Below are positions 32,656 through 38,003 of a DNA stretch of 38,003 nt, one piece after another; within the stretch, counting starts at the first letter, position 1; each line of letters starts with the position of its first letter. Both the position numbers and the translations under genes were made by a program. Source of the stretch: Micromonospora trifolii (GTDB taxonomy: Bacteria; Actinomycetota; Actinomycetes; Mycobacteriales; Micromonosporaceae); the NCBI RefSeq assembly GCF_022229005.1, contig NZ_JAKKFD010000056.1, positions 1 to 38,003 of the forward strand. Reading direction: 5' to 3'. The notes under the pieces are model-generated. The model saw nothing but the letters and a program-made list of their open reading frames with translations. It was not told the origin of the DNA and made no database searches.

Positions 32656-32690
32656 CGCGCGGCGCTCGCCGGTACGGGGAGCGCCGCGCG
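32656..32690 (-). terminator. Hairpin after the anti-sigma-like gene
   Basis: CGCGCGGCGCTC and GAGCGCCGCGCG form a perfect 12-bp stem with an 11-base loop, 65 to 100 bases beyond the stop of the anti-sigma-like gene on the minus strand. Confidence 0.65.
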
Positions 32691-32754
32691 GAGGTGACCG
32701 GAATCTCCTGGGTTGACCGGTCAGGCCGGGGCGGTTCTGCTCAACGCGCCGGGC

Positions 32755-33264
32755 TCAACGCGCCGGGCTCGGCACCACAGTCGGCCGGCCCGGCACACCG
32801 CCCGGGGCCGGCGGAGTCGACGGGGTTGGCGTGACAGTCGGTCGGCCCGGTACGCCGGGCGGGCCCGGCGGAGTCGACGGGCTCGGCTTGACGGTGGGTT
32901 GGCCCGGTACGCCGGGCGGGCCCGGTGTGATCGACGGGTCCCCGGGCGCGCCGCCGGGGCTCGGTACGACAGTCGGCACCGTGGTGGGCGTGGACGGGGT
33001 GGGCACGGGTGGGCTGGGCACGGCCGCCGGGCCGGCCGGGCTGGGCACGGCCGGAGGAGGCTCGTCCGAGCCGGTCGCGGCCAGGGCGAGCGGGGTGGCG
33101 ATCAGGATCGCCGCCAGGGTGCTCACCGCCCCCACCGTCACCGTGGCGCGGCGTCTGTTGCGCACCCGCCGTTCCGCTCGGCTCAACTGGTCATGCACGA
33201 TCGGTGCCTCCTCGGCCAGGTCGGTGAGGGTGGAGCGGATGAGGTGCTCGAAGGGTTCGGTCAT
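32755..33264 (-). CDS. Anti-sigma-like membrane protein with proline-rich tail
   Basis: The protein has 169 residues. A cytoplasmic acidic N-terminus (FEHLIRSTLTDLAEEAP) and a basic patch RRVRNRRR precede one membrane helix (VGAVSTLAAILIATPLALAA). The rest is an extracytoplasmic Pro/Thr/Ser/Gly tail with about three 19-residue repeats of the type STPPGPPGVPGRPTVTPTP. Its ATG overlaps the sigma-factor stop by four bases, so it is the likely partner or anti-sigma factor, though no zinc-binding anti-sigma motif is present. The tail could span the cell wall. The function is inferred mainly from the neighbour. Confidence 0.8.
   Translation of the reverse strand: MTEPFEHLIRSTLTDLAEEAPIVHDQLSRAERRVRNRRRATVTVGAVSTLAAILIATPLALAATGSDEPPPAVPSPAGPAAVPSPPVPTPSTPTTVPTVVPSPGGAPGDPSITPGPPGVPGQPTVKPSPSTPPGPPGVPGRPTVTPTPSTPPAPGGVPGRPTVVPSPAR
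32761..32940 (-). repeat. 57-bp tandem repeats encoding the proline-rich tail
   Basis: About three units, each beginning near GGCCCGGTACGCCGGGCGGG on the plus strand, recur at 57-bp spacing with some divergence. They encode 19-residue Pro-rich units, so copy number may vary between strains. Confidence 0.6.
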
Positions 33265-33794
33265 CGCCGTACCTCCAGCCTGTCGACGTCCGGCAGCAGG
33301 TCGCGCAGTCGCTTCACCGCTCGATGGGTACGGCTGCGTACGGTCCCGACCGAGCAGCCCAGCAGTTCGGCCACCCGGGCTTCGGGCAGGTCCTCGTAGT
33401 AGCGGAGGACCACCACCGCCCGCTGCGTCGGTGGCAGGTGACGCAACGCGGCCCGCATCGCCAGCCGCACGTCGGTGCCGCCGCTCGGGTCGCCGCCGAC
33501 CGGTTCGTCCGCCGGGTTCAGCGGTGTCTCCCGCCACCGGCGCAGTCGTCGCCACCAGCTGATCTGCTCGCGGTACATCACCACCCGCAGGTAGCCCTCG
33601 GGATCGGCGTGCCGAATGGTTCCCCACTTCGGGATGGTCCGCGCCAACGCCGACTGGAACAGGTCCTCGGCGGCGTTGCGGTCCCCGGTCAGCAGGTACG
33701 CGACCCGCATCAGCGCCGGAGTCCGGCTGCCGACGAACTCGGCCAGCCGCGCGCGCTCGTCCTCGTCCACCCACCACCCCCGTTTCGTTGTCAC
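33261..33794 (-). CDS. SigE-family ECF RNA polymerase sigma factor
   Basis: This 177-residue alternative sigma factor has region 2 (SRTPALMRVAYLLTGDRNAAEDLFQSALART, then PEGYLRVVMYREQISWWRR) and region 4 (LRHLPPTQRAVVVLRYYEDLPEARVAELLGCSVGTVRSRTHRAVKRL). The latter contains the -35-binding helix-turn-helix. The wording matches the actinobacterial SigE family of ECF factors. The GTG at 33794 is used; a GTG at 33770 is an alternative and would remove eight residues. It overlaps the anti-sigma-like gene by four bases and diverges from the gene at 33910. The target promoters are not visible. Confidence 0.93.
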   Translation of the reverse strand: MTTKRGWWVDEDERARLAEFVGSRTPALMRVAYLLTGDRNAAEDLFQSALARTIPKWGTIRHADPEGYLRVVMYREQISWWRRLRRWRETPLNPADEPVGGDPSGGTDVRLAMRAALRHLPPTQRAVVVLRYYEDLPEARVAELLGCSVGTVRSRTHRAVKRLRDLLPDVDRLEVRR

Positions 33795-33909
33795 AGATAC
33801 AGACGTCCCAGGTCATCGTCGCTATCCACGATCGGTGGGGTTTTTCGGCCCGAAAGTGTCGGTCGTGCCGGGTAGCGTCCGGCCACCAACTGAAGAAGGG
33901 GTGCGGCGA

Positions 33910-34413
33910 ATGACGAGCGTGGCGGGTTGGGCGGCGGCGTCGACACCGGGTGCGTTTCCGCCGCTGCCCCGCGCGGTGGCGCAGTCCTTCTACCGCCGGA
34001 TGCGGGCCGTCGCGCCGGCCGCAGTGGGCGCCATCGAACGGGACCGGGCGGGCGGCACCGAGCAGAGTTTCCCCGACACGGCCTGCGGCCGGTTGGCCGG
34101 CTCCCTGGACGACGCGGGCCTGCGGGCGCTCGGGATGTGGACGCACCACTGGTGCATGCGCTTCTACGACGACGACACGACTGTCGGCCGGCGGTTGATC
34201 CGCGAGATCGCCGCGCGGCCGGGGCTGGGCTGGACGGCCGACGAGGTGCGTTGGATGTTGCGCGAGTCGGTCTCGGCAGGCCCGGCCGCCGCCGACCGGT
34301 TCACCCTGCCCCGCGCCGCCGCCGGGCAACTGCCCCCGGCCGATCGCCGGGCCCTGGGTCACTGGCCCGAGGTCGAGGTGCCCCGCCAACGGCGGCCCGA
34401 CCAGTCTCGTTGA
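33910..34413 (+). CDS. Uncharacterised protein, about 167 residues
   Basis: I do not recognise this protein. It starts at an ATG with AAGAAGGGG upstream and has normal high-GC3 codon usage, so it is real. It is soluble and mostly helical, with no signal peptide or membrane segment. Notable stretches are MWTHHWCMRFYDDDT, with possible metal-binding His, Cys and Asp residues, and WTADEVRWMLRE. It diverges from the SigE-family sigma gene and could be part of its regulon, which is only inferred from position. The stop codon lies within GTTGATCATG, the core of the palindromic repeat seen elsewhere. A very strong hairpin follows. Confidence 0.7.
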   Translation: MTSVAGWAAASTPGAFPPLPRAVAQSFYRRMRAVAPAAVGAIERDRAGGTEQSFPDTACGRLAGSLDDAGLRALGMWTHHWCMRFYDDDTTVGRRLIREIAARPGLGWTADEVRWMLRESVSAGPAAADRFTLPRAAAGQLPPADRRALGHWPEVEVPRQRRPDQSR

Positions 34414-34418
34414 TCATG
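34409..34418. repeat. GTTGATCATG core word at a stop codon
   Basis: This ten-base word equals the outer end of the palindromic arm at 29951-29966 and matches the arm near 260-277. Here it supplies the TGA stop of the preceding gene. A second arm is not seen, so it may be only a fragment. Confidence 0.35.
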
Positions 34419-34426
34419 CGGCTGCC

Positions 34427-34462
34427 GGGGCCGGACCGCACCCGCGGGTGCGGTCCGGCCCC
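34427..34462 (+). terminator. Perfect 36-base palindrome, strong terminator
   Basis: GGGGCCGGACCGCACCC and GGGTGCGGTCCGGCCCC form a 17-bp perfect stem around GC, starting 13 bp after the stop at 34413. It separates the uncharacterised gene from the peptidase gene. No T-run follows. Confidence 0.75.
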
Positions 34463-34532
34463 GCACCGAGCGAGCGGGAGACCGGCTGCGGCAGGATGGA
34501 CGCCGCACCGCCCCCGACGGAAGGACGCTCCG

Positions 34533-35267
34533 ATGCCCGCCAGCGAACCGACCATCATCGCCACCAGCATGGGCTTCTTCCGGGGCGGCCGCGGGCCCTA
34601 CGACCTGCGCCCCAGCCCGGTCTTCGAGTTGGCGGCCGAGCTGGCCGAGGCCGGACCGCAACCGCGGCTCTGCTACCTCGGGCAGGCCATCGGCGACCAG
34701 CCCACCTCGTTGGCCGCCGTCTATGCCGCGTTCGCCGACACCCGGTTCCGGCTGTCACACCTCGCCCTGTTCCCGATGCCGAACGTCGAGGATGTCCGTG
34801 CCCACCTGCTCGCCCAGGACGTGATCTGGGTCGACGGTGGCAGCGTGGCCAACCTGGTCGCCGTGTGGCGGGTGCACGGGCTCGACGAGATCCTGCACGA
34901 GTGCTGGCAGGCCGGCGTGGTGCTGGCCGGTGTCTCCGCCGGCTCGATCTGCTGGCATGTCGGCGGCGCCACCGACAGCTTCGGCCCCCGGCTGCGCGGC
35001 TTCACCGAGGCTCTGGCCTGGCTGCCGTACGGCAACGGGGTGCACTACGACAGTGAGGGCCAGCGCCGTCCGCTCATGCACGAGCTGGTCGGCGACGGCA
35101 CGCTCCCCACCAGCCACTGCACCGACGACGGCGTCGGCCTGGTCTACCGGGGCACCCGGCTGGCCGAGGCAATCGCGGACCGCGAGGGCGTCTCGGCGTA
35201 CGAGGTCAGCCGCGGCGCGGACGGCAGCGTCCGGGAGGCGGTCATCGCCCCTCGCCGGCTCGGCTGA
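34533..35267 (+). CDS. Peptidase E-like protein (S51 family)
   Basis: This 244-residue class-I-glutamine-amidotransferase-like serine peptidase is related to peptidase E and cyanophycinase. The nucleophile elbow is GVSAGSICW with Ser135. The preceding VIWVDGGSVANL and the opening IIATSMGFFRGG are family-like. His and Glu partners lie in the C-terminal half (for example PTSHCTDDGVGLVY). The ATG at 34533 has GGAAGGA upstream. Known members cleave Asp-X dipeptides or similar, but the exact substrate is unclear. It converges on the exonuclease gene with only three bases between the stops. Confidence 0.88.
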   Translation: MPASEPTIIATSMGFFRGGRGPYDLRPSPVFELAAELAEAGPQPRLCYLGQAIGDQPTSLAAVYAAFADTRFRLSHLALFPMPNVEDVRAHLLAQDVIWVDGGSVANLVAVWRVHGLDEILHECWQAGVVLAGVSAGSICWHVGGATDSFGPRLRGFTEALAWLPYGNGVHYDSEGQRRPLMHELVGDGTLPTSHCTDDGVGLVYRGTRLAEAIADREGVSAYEVSRGADGSVREAVIAPRRLG

Positions 35268-35270
35268 GCG

Positions 35271-35840
35271 TCACGCCTCCTCGACCGGCCGCCGGCGGCG
35301 CAGCACCGCGTCGAAGACCTGCGCCAGCTCGGCGGCGTCCTCCCCGGCGTGATGCGTGTGGGGCATGTCGTGCAGGCCCAACTCCTGCTTGATCGTGCCC
35401 TGGCGGGTCCGGGCCCACTCGCTACCGGTCAACCCCATCCAGTAACTGCGGAGATCAACACCGGAGCCGGTCGCACCGAACGGGCTGTGCCCGACGAAGC
35501 GGAGGAAGTACCAGTGCACGAACATGCCGTCCCAGACGGCCGGGGCGGCGAGGAAGACCGGACGGCCGACCCGGCGCAGCCCGTCGACCCAGGCCGCCGC
35601 GGCGGACATCGCCTCCTGCGCTGTGGGCGCCTCCCGCAGTAGCCGGTCCCGGTCCAGGCCGGAGACGGCCAACGCCGCCGGGACGAACTCGTCGGAGATG
35701 GGACGCAGCTCGGTGTAGAAGGTCAGGTCCGGTCGGCCGGCCACGGCCATCCCCAGCGAGATCATGCTGTACGGCCCGGGGATCGGTCCGTCCGCCTCGA
35801 CATCGACGGCGATGTACAGCTCAGGCAACGTCGAGGTCAT
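35271..35840 (-). CDS. DEDD-family 3'-5' exonuclease-like protein
   Basis: This small nuclease has 189 residues. The first motif is YIAVDVEADGP with Asp13 and Glu15. The second region includes DRDRLLREAPTAQEAM, and the third GLHDMPHTHHAGEDAAELAQ gives the His-x4-Asp of the DEDDh type. These chelate two metals for 3'-5' hydrolysis of DNA or RNA. The substrate is not predictable. GGAGGTGGGG stands just before the ATG. An upstream in-frame extension to 36968 overlaps ychF and is not real. Confidence 0.85.
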   Translation of the reverse strand: MTSTLPELYIAVDVEADGPIPGPYSMISLGMAVAGRPDLTFYTELRPISDEFVPAALAVSGLDRDRLLREAPTAQEAMSAAAAWVDGLRRVGRPVFLAAPAVWDGMFVHWYFLRFVGHSPFGATGSGVDLRSYWMGLTGSEWARTRQGTIKQELGLHDMPHTHHAGEDAAELAQVFDAVLRRRRPVEEA

Positions 35841-35970
35841 CCCCACCTCCAGCAGCGGACCATCGAACCGGGAGATTAGCAACGCCCGCCGGGGCCCGCT
35901 GGGAGCGACGATCGACAACCGGCGCGGCGCCGAATCGGAGCCGCCTGGACCGGCCTGGCCGGGACCGGCG

Positions 35971-35976
35971 TAAGCT
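35971..35976 (+). promoter_or_regulatory. Likely -10 box of ychF
   Basis: TAAGCT ends eight bases before the ychF GTG, and no ribosome site is present, so the transcript is probably leaderless or nearly so. Confidence 0.45.
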
Positions 35977-35984
35977 GGCCCGTC

Positions 35985-37070
<1,086 letters not shown>

Positions 37071-37231
37071 ATCCGGCCTGTTCCCGCAGGTCAGATGGTC
37101 GAGTCGTGGCGCGGCGGGTGCGTTCTTCCGAATCCGGCATCAGGTGCCGTACGTCGACACCGCCCTACGCGCCGACTTCGCCGCCCTCACCCCTTGACCT
37201 CCATAGGAGCATCGGGATGGCAGCGGCCGTC

Positions 37232-38003
37232 TCATCCGGTGACATCGTCGATAGCTGGGTTGAGCTCGTCGATGAGGTCGGGTTCCAGGCTGTCTTGCAG
37301 GATCCGGCGGAAGTCGTTCGGGCTCATCTGTTGCCGCAGTTGCTTCAGCTCGGTCAGCGGCACTTTGGGCCACTGCCCGTACAGCGATCGCCAGATAGCA
37401 GCCGCTTTGATCAACGCCTGCGTTGCCTCGTCGAAGCGCCGCTGATTCTGCGCGACCAGGCCGAGCTGGCCGTAGGTGAAGGCGGCGCTGTGCCGGTCGT
37501 TGAACTCGAGGAAGGTGGTCAGGGCCTGCTTGTAGTGGGCTTCGGCCTCGTCGAAGCGTCGCTGCTCCTGCGCGACCACGCCGAGATTGTGGTAGCTGCC
37601 GGCGGCGCTGTGCCGGTCGTTGAACTCCAGGTGGATGGTCAGGGCCTGCTTGTAGTGGGCTTCGGCCTCGTCGAGGCGCCGCTGCTCCTGCGCGACCCTG
37701 CCGAGCAGGCCGTAGGTGAGGGCGGCGCTGTGCCGGTCGTTGAACTCGAGGAAGGTGGTCAGGGCCTGCTTGTAGTGGGCTTCGGCCTCGTCGAAGCGCC
37801 GCTGCTCCTGCGCGACCCTGCCGAGCTGGCCGTAGGTGCCGGCGGTTTCGTGCCGGTCGTTGAACTCCAGGTAAATGGTCAGGGCCTGGTTGTAGTGGGC
37901 TTCGGCCTCGTCGAGGCGCCGCTGCTCCTGCGCGACCACGCCGAGATTGTGGTAGCTGCTGGCGGCGCTGTGCCGGTCGTTGAACTCGAGGAAGATGGTC
38001 AGG
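37232..38003 (-). CDS. Tetratricopeptide-repeat protein, C-terminal part, cut by the right edge
   Basis: An open frame enters from the right edge and ends at 37232. It has five or more 40-residue TPR units of the form LGRVAQEQRRFDEAEAHYKQ followed by ALTTFLEFNDRHSAA. A last, diverged unit (VAQNQRRFDEATQALIKAAA) and a unique tail follow (WRSLYGQWPKVPLTELKQLR, then SPNDFRRILQDSL). Such repeats form protein-binding superhelices. The missing N-terminus could carry an NB-ARC or AAA-type ATPase or a protease, as in related actinobacterial proteins, which is a guess. An ATG-like start at 37939 is only the first internal Met or Val, not the true start. Codon use matches the host. Confidence 0.82.
   Translation of the reverse strand, partial: LTIFLEFNDRHSAASSYHNLGVVAQEQRRLDEAEAHYNQALTIYLEFNDRHETAGTYGQLGRVAQEQRRFDEAEAHYKQALTTFLEFNDRHSAALTYGLLGRVAQEQRRLDEAEAHYKQALTIHLEFNDRHSAAGSYHNLGVVAQEQRRFDEAEAHYKQALTTFLEFNDRHSAAFTYGQLGLVAQNQRRFDEATQALIKAAAIWRSLYGQWPKVPLTELKQLRQQMSPNDFRRILQDSLEPDLIDELNPAIDDVTG
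37381..38003 (-). repeat. Near-identical 120-bp tandem repeats within the TPR gene
   Basis: Four full units begin at 37501, 37621, 37741 and 37861, with a partial one at 37981. A diverged unit occupies 37381-37500. The 120-bp period equals 40 residues. Neighbouring units differ mainly at a few wobble and coding positions (for example GGTGGTCAGG versus GATGGTCAGG), consistent with recent duplication or gene conversion. Confidence 0.9.

Noticed and set aside
37381..38003. CRISPR-like array from regular repeats
   Set aside because: The 120-bp periodicity has no spacer/repeat structure and encodes in-frame TPR units.

Overview
The window is very GC-rich, with third codon positions almost always G or C. 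It carries many GTG starts, promoters abutting start codons, an archaeal-type valyl-tRNA synthetase and lineage-typical short repeats. Together these suggest a member of the Micromonosporaceae (Micromonospora or Salinispora-like). The identification rests on gene style and recalled family knowledge, not on a database search. Most of the window is ordinary chromosome. The mobile material seen is one IS30-type transposase end at the left edge and a few short palindromic elements.

Layout. 1-198: start of an IS30-family transposase running off the left edge. 290-6057 (-): a complete oligopeptide/dipeptide ABC importer (lipoprotein, two permeases, two ATPases). 6539-10766 (+, with one opposite-strand metallo-hydrolase): folD, malate dehydrogenase and NADP-isocitrate dehydrogenase. 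11065-12962 (-): a DeoR-type repressor overlapping galT. 13075-16207 (-): a family-2 glycosyltransferase, then an APS kinase fused to a degenerate ATP-sulfurylase-like domain. 16447-19948 (+): a four-gene ABC-2 exporter operon, followed by a 78-bp inverted-repeat element and a membrane protein. 20809-29009 (-): valS, a secreted trypsin-like protease and a heterodimeric ABC exporter. 29047-31043 (-): alkylation-repair pair ogt and ada-alkA. 31119-32543 (-): FAD-linked oxidase. 32755-33794 (-): SigE-family ECF sigma factor with an anti-sigma-like membrane partner. 33910-35840: an unrecognised protein, an S51 peptidase and a DEDD exonuclease. 35985-37070 (+): ychF. 37232-38003 (-): C-terminal part of a TPR protein built from near-identical 120-bp repeats, running off the right edge.

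Functional units. The opp operon imports peptides. The deoR-galT pair looks autoregulated through an inverted repeat upstream of deoR. The ogt and ada-alkA genes overlap by 4 bp and form an alkyl-damage repair unit. Sigma and anti-sigma also overlap by 4 bp. The two ABC exporter half-transporters overlap by 4 bp and have one catalytically degenerate and one canonical ATP site.

The most unusual observations are: a palindromic repeat inserted in frame inside the AlkA domain of Ada-AlkA, with a related arm next to the IS30 end; an APS kinase whose sulfurylase half has lost its nucleotide-binding motifs, next to a glycosyltransferase; and nearly identical tandem DNA repeats in the TPR gene. I saw no CRISPR array, rRNA, tRNA, or clear new defence or biosynthetic system.
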